64,000 bases of DNA, from assembly GCA_011752475.1 (NCBI GenBank), contig CP048747.1, positions 62,001 through 126,000 of the forward strand, written 5' to 3'. Under the pieces are notes generated by a model. That model did no database searches. It was not told the origin of the DNA and worked only from the letters and a program-made list of their open reading frames with translations. Below, piece after piece: positions 55,499-64,000 of this stretch. The number at the start of each line of letters is the position of its first letter. The stretch's first letter is position 1. The DNA is from Buchnera aphidicola (Microlophium carnosum). GTDB taxonomy: Bacteria > Pseudomonadota > Gammaproteobacteria > Enterobacterales > Enterobacteriaceae. A program made the position numbers and the translations under genes.

Positions 55499-56107
55499 AT
55501 GTTTACAGGTATCATAAATGGAATTGCGAGTATTGTTTCTATAGATAAAAAAAAAAATTATAGCTATACAGTTAAGATGCCATCTATTTTATCTAAAAAT
55601 TTAAAGTTAGGTGAGTCAATATCACATAATGGATGTTGTTTAACTGTAAGATTAATTAATAATTCTTATATAACATGTGATGTTGTAGAAGAAACATTAA
55701 AAATTACTAATTTAGGAATATTAGAAATTGGAGATGATATTAATATTGAGAGATCAGCAAAATATGGTGATGAAATTGGTGGTCATATTATTTCTGGTCA
55801 TATTATGAATACTGCTGAGATTTCTAAAATAGTAAAGTCACATGATACTTGTATTATATGGTTAAAAATGAAAAATAAATTATTAATGAAGTATATTTTT
55901 TGCAAAGGATTTATTTGTGTTGATGGGATTAGTCTTACTGTTAGTGATATTATTAATAATGAATTTTGTGTAAATATTATACCTCATACTTTTTCATCTA
56001 CTACTATAAAAAATAAAAGTCATGGTAGTATTGTGAATATTGAAATTGATTTTTATACTCAAACAATCGTAGATACTACTGAACGATTAATAAATAAACG
56101 TATTTAA
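55499..56107 (+). CDS. ribE: Riboflavin synthase (alpha subunit)
   Basis: Riboflavin synthase dismutates two 6,7-dimethyl-8-ribityllumazine molecules to riboflavin. The gene is also called ribC in E. coli. It has 202 residues (213 in E. coli) and two tandem lumazine-binding repeats: repeat 1 starts MFTGIINGIASIVS and has SISHNGCCLTV; repeat 2 starts near residue 98 (GHIISGHIMNTAEI) and has CVDGISLTVSD. AAGGAGATATT precedes the ATG. Together with ribB it indicates that riboflavin synthesis is kept in part within this window. Confidence 0.96.
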   Translation: MFTGIINGIASIVSIDKKKNYSYTVKMPSILSKNLKLGESISHNGCCLTVRLINNSYITCDVVEETLKITNLGILEIGDDINIERSAKYGDEIGGHIISGHIMNTAEISKIVKSHDTCIIWLKMKNKLLMKYIFCKGFICVDGISLTVSDIINNEFCVNIIPHTFSSTTIKNKSHGSIVNIEIDFYTQTIVDTTERLINKRI

Positions 56108-56194
56108 TATATTTCGTAATTTTATATGAATAATAATGTACAATGATTTGATGATTAAGAATAAAATTCATATACTTAATTGTAGGAATTATAA

Positions 56195-56776
56195 ATGAAA
56201 CATTATATTTTATTTTTTATTTCTAACATATTAATTGAAAATTTTATTTTAGTGAAATTTCTTGGTTTATGTCCTTTTTTAGGAGCTTCAAGTAAAATTA
56301 ACACTGCATTTGGAATGAGTTTTGCAACGACTTTTGTTGTACTTATATCTTCAATATTATTATGGTGTGTTAATTTTTTTATTTTATTACCTCTTGATTT
56401 AGTTTATTTAAGAATTATAGCGTATATGTTGATTATTTCAGTTAGCGTTCAATTCTTAGAAATAGTATTGCGTAATACTAGTCCTATTTTGTATCGTTTA
56501 CTTGGAATTTTCCTTCCATTAATTACGACTAATTGTGCAGTTTTAGCTATTCCATTATTTAGTTTATATTTACATCATACATTTTTAGAATGTATATTTT
56601 ATGGAATAAGTGCATCATTAGGATTTACTTTAGTTATGATTATTTTTGCTTGCATTCGTGAACGTATAATATTATCTGATATTCCCTTACCATTTCAAGG
56701 TGCTCCTATTATTTTAATCACTGTAAGTTTAATATCTATTACATTTATGGGTTTCAAAGGTTTAATAAAATTTTAA
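56195..56776 (+). CDS. rsxA: Ion-translocating oxidoreductase complex subunit RsxA (RnfA)
   Basis: RsxA is a membrane subunit of the Rsx/Rnf electron-transport complex, which in E. coli also keeps SoxR reduced. It has 193 residues, exactly as in E. coli, and six hydrophobic helices. Signature segments are NFILVKFLGLCPFLGASSK (about 15-33) and LLGIFLPLITTNCAVLA (about 99-115), which carries the conserved cysteine. It opens rsxABCDGE-nth. Confidence 0.97.
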   Translation: MKHYILFFISNILIENFILVKFLGLCPFLGASSKINTAFGMSFATTFVVLISSILLWCVNFFILLPLDLVYLRIIAYMLIISVSVQFLEIVLRNTSPILYRLLGIFLPLITTNCAVLAIPLFSLYLHHTFLECIFYGISASLGFTLVMIIFACIRERIILSDIPLPFQGAPIILITVSLISITFMGFKGLIKF

Positions 56777-56778
56777 TT

Positions 56779-57282
56779 ATGTTAATACTTATTATTTTTG
56801 GTATTTTATCTTTTCTATTAGGTATTGTATTAAGCTTTGCCTCTTATAAGTTTCAATTACAAAAAGATCCTGCTATAGAAATAGTTAATACATTATTACC
56901 TCAAAGTCAATGTGCTCAATGCGGATATTCTGGATGTTATCCTTACGCAAAAGCAATCGTTAAAAATTCTGAAAAAATTAATAAATGTATTCCTGGTGGT
57001 ACTGATCTTGTGTTAGAAATAGCTAATGTATTGAACCTAGAAAACCCTCAAGAGAATTTAATTGTTAATAACAATCAAAAACAAAAATATACTACTGTAC
57101 AGATTGATGAAAAAAACTGTGTTGGATGTTCAAAATGCGCTATTTTTTGTCCAGTAGATGCCATAGTTGGAGCTCCTAATTTTATGCATACAGTACTGGA
57201 AGAATTTTGTACTGGTTGTAATATTTGTTTATCACATTGTCCTACTAATTGTATTAAAATAAAAAAAGAGACGTATGAATAA
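56779..57282 (+). CDS. rsxB: Ion-translocating oxidoreductase complex subunit RsxB (RnfB)
   Basis: RsxB is the iron-sulfur subunit. It has 167 residues (192 in E. coli). An N-terminal membrane helix is followed by an Fe-S domain with PQSQCAQCGYSGCYPYA (about 40-56) and a further cysteine near 74. Two 4Fe-4S ferredoxin motifs follow: CVGCSKCAIFCPVDA (about 114-128) and CTGCNICLSHCPTNC (about 144-158). It starts 2 bp after rsxA and its stop overlaps the proposed rsxC ATG. Confidence 0.96.
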   Translation: MLILIIFGILSFLLGIVLSFASYKFQLQKDPAIEIVNTLLPQSQCAQCGYSGCYPYAKAIVKNSEKINKCIPGGTDLVLEIANVLNLENPQENLIVNNNQKQKYTTVQIDEKNCVGCSKCAIFCPVDAIVGAPNFMHTVLEEFCTGCNICLSHCPTNCIKIKKETYE

Positions 57283-58902
57283 TATAAAATTAATCATAAA
57301 AAATTTTTTAAAAAAAATTTTTTCTATAAGATTCTGGGAAAAATTATTGTTTTTTGTTTTCAATATAAAAAAAAATATAATTTTAAGGGTGGATTAAAAT
57401 ATTCTTTTAAAAAAAAACAATCTAGTAATTTATCATTAAAATCTTTACCTCTTCCTGATAAATTTTCTGTTCTTATAAAAAATAATTGTTGTGATACAAC
57501 ATTGCGTGTCAAATTACACGAAAAAGTTTTACGTGGGCAACCTTTAGTTTTTGGTAATATTGTTAATGTTCCTGTTCATGCGCCAACTTCAGGTGTGATA
57601 GAGAATATTCATTTTGATTCGCATCCTGTTGAAAAATATAAAAACAGTATAAGGATTATAATTTCTTCTGATTATTTAGATAAATGGATTAGATTAAAAA
57701 AGATCAAAAATTATAAAGAATATACTCCTGAAAAATTAATTAAAATAATTTATCAATCGGGTATTGTTGGTCTTGGAGGAGGTCAATTTTCTTCTGCAAA
57801 AAAATTAATGTTAAGTCTTAACAAAACACATACTTTAATTGTAAATGCTGTAGAAAGTGAACCTTATATAACAGCAGATAATTGTTTAATCTATAATCAT
57901 ATAGATGAAATTTTAATAGGATGCAAGATTATTTGTTGGATAACTAAAATTAAAATAGTTTTGATTGCTATTCAAGAAGATAGCATTCAATCAATTTTAA
58001 AAATTTATAATTTTATTAAAAATGAATCATTATTTAAAATTCGCATTATTAAAAAGAAATATCCTGGAGGTAGTAGTAAAGTACTGATTAAATCCTTAAC
58101 AGGAAAAGAAATACCTCATAAAAAACATTCTATAGATATCGGATATCTTATTTTTAATGTTGCTACAATATTTTCTATAAAAAAAGCAATTGTTAATGGA
58201 GAACCATTAACAGAACGTGTTATAACTTTTTTAGGAGATAAAAATTTTTTATCTGGTAATTTCTGGGTCAGAATTGGTACTCCGATAAAGTATTTCTTAA
58301 CTAAAAATACACTGAATAAACATTTTCTTGAATCTGTATATTTAGGCGGACCATTTATGGGAAAAAGAATTGATAATATCAATTATTCTATATTAAAGAA
58401 GACAAATTGTATTTTCATTAAATCGACAAAAGAAGAATATAAAAATATTCCTGAACAGATTTGTATTCGCTGTAGTTATTGTTCACATGTATGTCCTGTA
58501 AATTTACTTCCCCAACAACTTTATTGGTATAGTAAAACAAATAATCATGAACAAACAAAAAAACACTATATTTTAGATTGTATTGAATGTAAAGCGTGTG
58601 AAAAGGTATGTCCGAGTCATATTCCACTAGTAAAATATTTTAAAAAAGAGAAAACAATTTTAAAGACTATTAAATTAGAGAATGATCGTAAAAAAATATC
58701 ATTAATTCGATTTAAAAAACGAGAAAAACGATTGTTAGATAATAAAAGAATAAGTAACATGGATCACAAAAATGATATTTTAGTAAAACACAGTAATTTA
58801 TTTTTGATGCGACAAAAAGATGAAAAAAGTAATAATATAAAAAAAGATATGCGAAAAAAAATAATTCAAGATGCAATAGAACGTATGCAATCTAAAAAAT
58901 AA
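57275..58902 (+). CDS. rsxC: Ion-translocating oxidoreductase complex subunit RsxC (RnfC), frame apparently broken at an A9 tract near the start
   Basis: RsxC is the NADH/flavin-binding and Fe-S subunit. The main frame is open up to 58902. It matches RsxC upstream of any ATG: YNFKGGLKYSF (from about 57376) corresponds to the E. coli DFNGGIHPPEMK segment, then LPLPDKFSVLI and EKVLRGQPL. The only ATG nearby (57275, overlapping the rsxB stop) is in another frame, and that frame runs into an A9 tract at 57367-57375 just before the homology begins. One extra A joins them. Fe-S motifs CIRCSYCSHVCPVNLLPQQ and CIECKACEKVCPSH are intact. The long repetitive C-terminal tail of E. coli RsxC (740 residues) is missing; the product would be about 540. 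A non-ATG start in the main frame is the alternative. Confidence 0.85.
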
Positions 58903-58936
58903 ATTTTTATATTAGTATATAATTTAAGAAAAAAAA

Positions 58937-59998
58937 ATGAACTTTACTTATATATACCATATTTACAGCGTTAGAAAAATAATGTTTTTGGTTATTATGG
59001 CTTGTATTCCAGGAATATTTGTTAAATATTATTTTTTTGGTAGCGGTACTTTGATACAAATTTTATTTTCTATATTAACTGCTTTGTTATTAGAGACTAT
59101 TATTTTAAAAATGCGTTTTAAAAAACTTAAAACTAATTTACAAGACAATTCTACGATTTTAACGTCAGTTTTATTTGGAGTTAGTGTTCCTTCTTTACTT
59201 CCTTGGTGGATAGTCATTATCGGGTTATTTTTTTCTATCGTTGTTACTAAACATTTATATGGTGGTCTTGGTCAAAATATATTCAATCCAGCTATGGTTG
59301 GATATGCAGTATTATTAATATCTTTTCCAATTTACATGAATAATTGGCACGAAAGAGATTTTTCTATATCTTTTTTTGATGATTTTAAAAAATCTACATA
59401 CACTATTTTTTTAAAACATGATGCATATATGATTGATGGAACTAGTAGTGTGGATAATACTAATTTTAAAATTATTCCAGATGCTTTTACAGAAGCTACT
59501 CCTTTAGATAATTTTAAGATTAAATCTCATTTGAAAGATAATTTTTTATCAAAAGAATATATATTAAAAAACAAAAAAAATACTATTCAAAATAGTTGGA
59601 AATATATAAATATCAGCTTTTTCTTAGGTGGTGTTTTTTTATTGTTTATACGAATAATTTGTTGGCGTATTCCGATAAGTTTTTTAACTACTTTAGGAGT
59701 TTTGTCAATGATAACTTATTTTTTTTCGCAAGAGTTATTTATGTCTCCATTAGTTCATTTTTTTTCTGGAGGAACTATGATATGTGCATTCTTTATTGCT
59801 ACTGATCCAGTAACAACTTCTTGTACTAATATAGGGAAAATAATTTTTGGCATTATTATTGGCGTTTTAGTTTGGATTATTCGAAATTATAGTGATTATC
59901 CTGATGCAATTGCTTTTTCTGTTTTATTCGCAAATATGACAGTGCCATTTATAGATCATTACACAAAAACTTCTGGATATGGTCATTATAATATATGA
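58937..59998 (+). CDS. rsxD: Ion-translocating oxidoreductase complex subunit RsxD (RnfD)
   Basis: RsxD is a membrane subunit with covalently bound FMN. It has 353 residues (352 in E. coli) and about nine hydrophobic segments. The flavin-attachment threonine is probably in FTEATPLDNF (about 178-187), equivalent to the SGATPL motif; the preceding residues differ slightly. GGLGQNIFNPAMVGYAVLL (about 110-128) and FIATDPVTTSCTNIGK are conserved. It follows rsxC by 34 bp and overlaps rsxG by 4 bp. Confidence 0.96.
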   Translation: MNFTYIYHIYSVRKIMFLVIMACIPGIFVKYYFFGSGTLIQILFSILTALLLETIILKMRFKKLKTNLQDNSTILTSVLFGVSVPSLLPWWIVIIGLFFSIVVTKHLYGGLGQNIFNPAMVGYAVLLISFPIYMNNWHERDFSISFFDDFKKSTYTIFLKHDAYMIDGTSSVDNTNFKIIPDAFTEATPLDNFKIKSHLKDNFLSKEYILKNKKNTIQNSWKYINISFFLGGVFLLFIRIICWRIPISFLTTLGVLSMITYFFSQELFMSPLVHFFSGGTMICAFFIATDPVTTSCTNIGKIIFGIIIGVLVWIIRNYSDYPDAIAFSVLFANMTVPFIDHYTKTSGYGHYNI

Positions 59999-60627
59999 AA
60001 ATTTTCAAAAAAATATTCAAACACGCTTTTTTAATAAGTTTTTTTTCAATTATATCCATATCTGGAACAGTATTCATAAATGACATCACAAAAAATAAAA
60101 TCATTAGTCAACGAGAAAAAGAAAAAAAAAAAATATTAGAAGAGGTTGTTCCTTCGAATATATATAATACATTTAAAAAAATATCATATAAAATTAAAAG
60201 TAAATTATTAGGAGATTATAAAACGCATAATTTATGGTTATTGTTTAAAAATAAAAAACCTGAAGCAGCAATTGTTGAAACTATAGCCCCTGATGGGTAT
60301 TCGGGCTCTATTTACATGTTAGTAGCAGCATATTTTAATGGAAAAATTATTGGTGTAAGAGTTTTATCTCATAGGGAAACACCTGGAATTGGAGATAAAA
60401 TTGAATTGTCTATTTCTGATTGGATCAGTAAATTTACTGGTATGTACGTATCTTCTATAGAAGATAAAGATTTCTCATTGAGGAAATATGGAGGAAAAAT
60501 TGAACAGTTTACAGGAGCAACAATAACACCGCAATCAGTAACAAATGCTGTTAAAAGAACAGTGATTTTTATTAAAAATATACCGTCAATGTTTGATTTT
60601 TTACATAAGGATATTCATGAATATTAA
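59995..60627 (+). CDS. rsxG: Ion-translocating oxidoreductase complex subunit RsxG (RnfG)
   Basis: RsxG is anchored by one N-terminal helix (about 9-28) and carries periplasmic FMN. It has 210 residues (206 in E. coli). Key segments are AIVETIAPDGYSGSIYMLVA (about 91-110), VLSHRETPGIGDKIE (about 122-136) and the FMN-attachment motif FTGATITPQSVTNAV (about 171-185), with the target threonine in place. Its 3' end overlaps rsxE by 11 bp. Confidence 0.96.
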   Translation: MKIFKKIFKHAFLISFFSIISISGTVFINDITKNKIISQREKEKKKILEEVVPSNIYNTFKKISYKIKSKLLGDYKTHNLWLLFKNKKPEAAIVETIAPDGYSGSIYMLVAAYFNGKIIGVRVLSHRETPGIGDKIELSISDWISKFTGMYVSSIEDKDFSLRKYGGKIEQFTGATITPQSVTNAVKRTVIFIKNIPSMFDFLHKDIHEY

Positions 60628-61312
60628 ATATTTTCTATATAATAGATTATGGAAAAGAAATTCTTCTTTAGTGCAATTATTAGGATTATGTCCTGTTTTA
60701 GCCATGACAACAAATTCTGTAAATGCTATAGGTTTAGGGATAACAACTACTTTAGTATTAACTTTTACAAATACGACAATTTCTATTTGTAAAAAAATTA
60801 TACCTAATGATTTAAGAATCCCAATTTATATGATGATTGTTTCTTCTACTGTTACAGCGATAGAAATGTTGCTTCATGCTTATCAATTTAATTTATATCA
60901 ATCTTTAGGTATTTTTATTCCATTAATAGTTACTAATTGTATTATTGTAGGACGAGCAGATCTTATTGCTTATAAAAATTCTATAATAGAATCTTTTTTT
61001 GACGGTGTTTTTATAGGTTTAGGTTCAACTTTTGCTATGTTTATAGTAGGTTCTATGCGTGAGATATTAGGTAATGGAACTTTATTTTTTGGGATTAATA
61101 AAATTATATCTAATATAGATAATTCTATGTATATTACATTGTTAGATAAACAATATACAATAATTTTAGCTATTCTCCCTCCTGGTGGTTTTTTAATATT
61201 AGGTTTTATAATTGCTATTAAAAATTTTATCGATTTGCACTATCAAAAAAATACAAGAAAAAATACTGTTACATGTTTGTGTACTAATAAAATAAAAAAA
61301 ATAATACAATAA
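60617..61312 (+). CDS. rsxE: Ion-translocating oxidoreductase complex subunit RsxE (RnfE)
   Basis: RsxE is a membrane subunit homologous to RsxA. I chose the ATG at 60617, preceded by AAGGA, giving 231 residues as in E. coli; an in-frame TTG at 60593 adds eight unmatched residues. Segments include LWKRNSSLVQLLGLCPVLA (about 12-30), YQSLGIFIPLIVTNCIIVGRA (about 94-114) and GSMREILGNGTLFF. Its stop shares one base with the nth start. Confidence 0.96.
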   Translation: MNIKYFLYNRLWKRNSSLVQLLGLCPVLAMTTNSVNAIGLGITTTLVLTFTNTTISICKKIIPNDLRIPIYMMIVSSTVTAIEMLLHAYQFNLYQSLGIFIPLIVTNCIIVGRADLIAYKNSIIESFFDGVFIGLGSTFAMFIVGSMREILGNGTLFFGINKIISNIDNSMYITLLDKQYTIILAILPPGGFLILGFIIAIKNFIDLHYQKNTRKNTVTCLCTNKIKKIIQ

Positions 61313-61944
61313 TGAATAACAAAAAACGTTATAATATTTTATCACTTTTTTACAAAAAATATCCTGACCCGAACATAGAATTAGTTTATTCTTCTGACTT
61401 TGAATTATTGTTATCTGTAATTCTGTCCGCTCAATCTACTGATTTTTCTGTAAATAAAACTACTAAAATATTATTTCAAAGAGCAAATACTCCTGAAAGT
61501 ATTTTGTTATTAGGATTAAACAATCTGAAAAATTATATTAGAAATATTGGCTTATATAATACTAAAGCATTGAATATTATTCGTACTTCTTTTTTAATAT
61601 TAAATAAATACAATGGAATAGTTCCAAACAATCGTATTGAATTAGAGTCTTTACCTGGTGTAGGAAGAAAAACATCTAATATTATTTTAAATATATTATT
61701 CAAAAAGAAAACTATTGCTGTAGATACACATGTTTTTAGGGTATCGAATCGTACTAATTTTGCTAAAGGGAAAAATGTGAAAGAAGTTGAAAAAAAATTA
61801 ATTAAAGTAGTTCCTAATATTTTTAAATTAAATTTTCATTCTTGGTTTGTTTTACACGGGAGGTATATTTGCACTGCTCGGAAAATTAAATGTAATATAT
61901 GTCTAATATTTAAATTATGTGAGTTTAACAAGAAAATTTTTTAA
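61312..61944 (+). CDS. nth: Endonuclease III
   Basis: Nth is a DNA glycosylase/AP lyase for oxidised pyrimidines. It has 210 residues (211 in E. coli). The helix-hairpin-helix is LPGVGRKTSNIIL (about 113-125) with the catalytic lysine, and the catalytic aspartate is in AVDTHVFRVSNR (about 136-147). The 4Fe-4S cluster ligands keep the exact C-x6-C-x2-C-x5-C spacing at the C-terminus (CTARKIKCNICLIFKLC). It is coupled to rsxE as in E. coli. Confidence 0.97.
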   Translation: MNNKKRYNILSLFYKKYPDPNIELVYSSDFELLLSVILSAQSTDFSVNKTTKILFQRANTPESILLLGLNNLKNYIRNIGLYNTKALNIIRTSFLILNKYNGIVPNNRIELESLPGVGRKTSNIILNILFKKKTIAVDTHVFRVSNRTNFAKGKNVKEVEKKLIKVVPNIFKLNFHSWFVLHGRYICTARKIKCNICLIFKLCEFNKKIF

Positions 61945-61965
61945 TATTTTTTTATGGATGTATAA

Positions 61966-64000
61966 GTGATTATTGTAAAAGTTGTTTTACCTCTTCCTAT
62001 CAGACAATATTTTAAATATTTTATGCCTGATTTTATGTATCCTGTAATTGGAGGAAGAATTTTAGTTCCCTTTAATTCTAAATGTATTATAGGTATCGTA
62101 GTCGCTTTTTATAAAAAAAATGATATAAGTAAACTAAATTTTAAATATGTTAAAGCATTGATTGATACTAAGTCACTTTATACCAATATTATATTAGATC
62201 TTATTAATTGGATCAATAAACATTGTCATTGTCCTATTGGGAATTTATTTTTTTCAATTTTACCAAAGATCTTACGTTCTAGTCATGTTATAAAAAATAA
62301 ATATATTTGTCAGTGGAGTATAACAAAAAAGGGTCAAGAATTAGATTTGAATTGTTTGAAAAGAAAAAAAAGACAATTATATACTTTGCTTTTTTTAAAA
62401 AAAACAAATATTTTAAGTACTGAATTAAAAAAATATAACTTATCTCATGTGATTTTAAAGAAATTAGAAAATCAAGAGTTATGTACAAGAAATATTAATT
62501 ATGAAGTATTTTTTAAAAAAAAAACATTTATACTAAAGAATGTTTTTTTCAATAAAAAAATATCAATTGTTCTTGATAATATTTTAATAAGAAAACGTTT
62601 TTCATCTTGGTTGTTAACCAAAATTAATTTATATTCTAAAGTTAAATTTTATTTGGGTTTAATTAATTCAGTATTATATCAAGAGATGCAAATTTTAATC
62701 TTAGTTCCTTACATTAAAAATATAAATATCATTTTAGTTTTTTTAAAAAAATATTTTAATGTATCTATTGATATAATGCATTCAAAATTAACTAGTACTA
62801 AACACTTTAAAAATTGGATTAGAACAAAAAATGGTGAAAATTCTATTGTTATTGGTACAGGAACAAGTATTTTTTTACCTTTTTTAAAATTAGGTGTTAT
62901 TATTGTTCTTGAAGAACATAACTTGCAATACAAGAGTACGGATCAATGCAGATATAATATTAGAGATTTAGGGATATTGAGAGCATATAAAGAAAATATA
63001 CCTATAATTTTAGACTCAGAAACTCCATCATTAAAAACATTGTATAATATTTTGCACAAAAAGTGTTTTTATATTGAATTAGAACAATATAATTATATAA
63101 ATCAATTAAATCATCGTATTATTGATTTAAAAAAAGACAAAATAAAATTTGGTTTATCTTTAACTTTAATAAATGAAATTTATAAAAACTTTAAAAAGAA
63201 ACAAGTTTTATTAATTTTTAATAAGTTTAGTTTATTTTTTTTTGTATTAAAATGCAATAAATGTCATTGGATATTTGAATGTAGTAGTTGCAATCATTAT
63301 TTAGAAATTAATCAATATCGTAATATTTTGTTTTGTAAATTTTGTTTAACTTACATTAAAAAACCAATTTTTTGTTATAATTGTGGATATGTTTCTTTAG
63401 TGGCAATAAATATAGATATAGAAAAAATTCAAAATAAAATACGGGATATTTTCCCAAATATTCCATTATTTTTCTTATTAAATAAAAAACATATAAATAA
63501 AAAAATATTCAATATAAAGATTTTTGAATTTTCTATTTCTAGTCCTTGTATTATTATTGTAACAGAAGAAATTGTTCAACATTGCTATTTTCCTCATATC
63601 AAATTAATTGTCTTAACTTGTATTGATAATTATTTTTTATCTTTTAACTTCCGATCCATAGAATATTTTGCTCAATTTTACATCAATTTAACTCAATTAA
63701 CTAGAAATTTAAAAGAGTCATTTAAAATATTAATACAAACATCATTTCCTAATGATCTAAATTTAAAAGAAATATGTAATGACGGATATTATTCGTTTGC
63801 AAGAAAAATATTACTAATTCGAAAACAATTTTTACTACCTCCTTGGAGTTTTCATAGTATCGTTTATTCAGAAAGTGTACGTGCTGAATATAATATAATT
63901 TTTTTAAATTTAATTCGTAAAATACTACAAAAAAAATCTAATAAATACAATTGTTTTTTATGGTTTATAGGTCCTCATAATACATTTGTATTAAAAAATA
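61966..64000 (+). CDS. priA: PriA-like primosomal protein N', helicase motifs lost (partial, runs off the window)
   Basis: PriA recognises stalled forks, unwinds DNA and loads the primosome. A GTG at 61966, with an in-frame TAA just before it and GGATG upstream, starts VIIVKVVLPLPIRQYFKYF, like the E. coli 3'-DNA-binding domain. The frame is open for 678 codons to the window edge. All eight zinc cysteines are kept with E. coli spacing: residues 430, 433, 439, 442, 457, 460, 470 and 473. The ATPase signatures are gone: Walker A GVTGSGKTE reads KINLYSKVK (about 219-227), DEEH reads LEEH (315-318), and the GRAGRAG motif VI region reads LTQLTRNLK. The C-terminal LPPWSFHSIV is conserved. It is probably a loader or structural protein without helicase activity. 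Confidence 0.88.
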   Translation, partial: MIIVKVVLPLPIRQYFKYFMPDFMYPVIGGRILVPFNSKCIIGIVVAFYKKNDISKLNFKYVKALIDTKSLYTNIILDLINWINKHCHCPIGNLFFSILPKILRSSHVIKNKYICQWSITKKGQELDLNCLKRKKRQLYTLLFLKKTNILSTELKKYNLSHVILKKLENQELCTRNINYEVFFKKKTFILKNVFFNKKISIVLDNILIRKRFSSWLLTKINLYSKVKFYLGLINSVLYQEMQILILVPYIKNINIILVFLKKYFNVSIDIMHSKLTSTKHFKNWIRTKNGENSIVIGTGTSIFLPFLKLGVIIVLEEHNLQYKSTDQCRYNIRDLGILRAYKENIPIILDSETPSLKTLYNILHKKCFYIELEQYNYINQLNHRIIDLKKDKIKFGLSLTLINEIYKNFKKKQVLLIFNKFSLFFFVLKCNKCHWIFECSSCNHYLEINQYRNILFCKFCLTYIKKPIFCYNCGYVSLVAINIDIEKIQNKIRDIFPNIPLFFLLNKKHINKKIFNIKIFEFSISSPCIIIVTEEIVQHCYFPHIKLIVLTCIDNYFLSFNFRSIEYFAQFYINLTQLTRNLKESFKILIQTSFPNDLNLKEICNDGYYSFARKILLIRKQFLLPPWSFHSIVYSESVRAEYNIIFLNLIRKILQKKSNKYNCFLWFIGPHNTFVLKN

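Noticed and set aside
62288..62933. Two minus-strand open frames of 66 and 74 codons
   Set aside because: They are antisense to the long priA frame, which has clear homology; they are by-products of A/T bias.
1..64000. Insertion sequences, prophage, CRISPR arrays or horizontally acquired islands
   Set aside because: I saw no transposase, integrase, regular spacer repeats, or segments with clearly different base composition. The repeats are A/T homopolymers and local hairpins.

Overview
The window looks like a chromosome segment of Buchnera aphidicola, the obligate aphid endosymbiont. By eye the DNA is very AT-rich, roughly a quarter G+C or less. Every recognisable protein has its closest family resemblance to the gammaproteobacterial (E. 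coli-like) version. Many genes are single survivors of larger E. coli neighbourhoods, there are no insertion sequences, phage or CRISPR arrays, and the mix is typical: amino-acid biosynthesis for the host, a flagellar basal-body/export set without filament genes, and decayed genes with long A tracts. The aphid host species cannot be read from the sequence.

Layout. 1-3.6 kb: 5' end of dnaG, rpsU (macromolecular synthesis operon, minus strand), tsaD, ribB and a kinase-only hldE. 3.9-9.7 kb: cca, uppP, the ptsH-ptsI-crr phosphotransferase operon and a decayed cysK. 10-14.1 kb: ligA, tRNA-Lys, tRNA-Val(UAC), gltX, tRNA-Ala. 14.2-24.8 kb: flagellar block fliE / fliFGHIJK / fliM-fliN-fliO+P-fliQ-fliR, with fliL absent. 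25-31.2 kb: rpmB-rpmG, a frameshifted and shortened tamB, ppa, pmbA and the RNase P RNA gene. 31.3-39.3 kb: rsmI, fabB, talA-tkt, dapE, a miniature bamC and dapA. 40-49.5 kb: aroC, smrB and the complete eight-gene histidine operon hisGDCBHAFI. 49.8-64 kb: gnd, dcd, metG, a frameshifted tilS next to tRNA-Val(GAC), riboflavin synthase, rsxABCDGE-nth, and the first 2 kb of an unusual priA.

How it fits together. dapA, dapE, aroC and the his operon serve lysine/meso-diaminopimelate, aromatic and histidine supply to the host. talA, tkt and gnd form the pentose-phosphate branch that feeds erythrose-4-P and ribose-5-P to aroC's pathway and to hisG. ribB and riboflavin synthase are riboflavin steps. 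The flagellar block encodes the MS ring, switch/C ring and type III export apparatus. Rsx/Rnf plus Nth resembles the E. coli rsx-nth cluster.

Most worth a second look: (1) a PriA reading frame that keeps all eight zinc cysteines but has lost the Walker A, DEEH-type and motif VI helicase signatures; (2) three otherwise intact genes (tamB, tilS, rsxC), each apparently broken only at a long A tract where one extra A restores the frame, suggesting rescue by polymerase slippage; (3) a BamC reduced to little more than its lipoprotein signal and BamD-binding strand; (4) an in-frame FliO-FliP concatenation with a plausible internal FliP start; (5) a Cca whose HD phosphohydrolase signature is gone; (6) an attenuator-like hairpin and mini-ORF in front of hisG.
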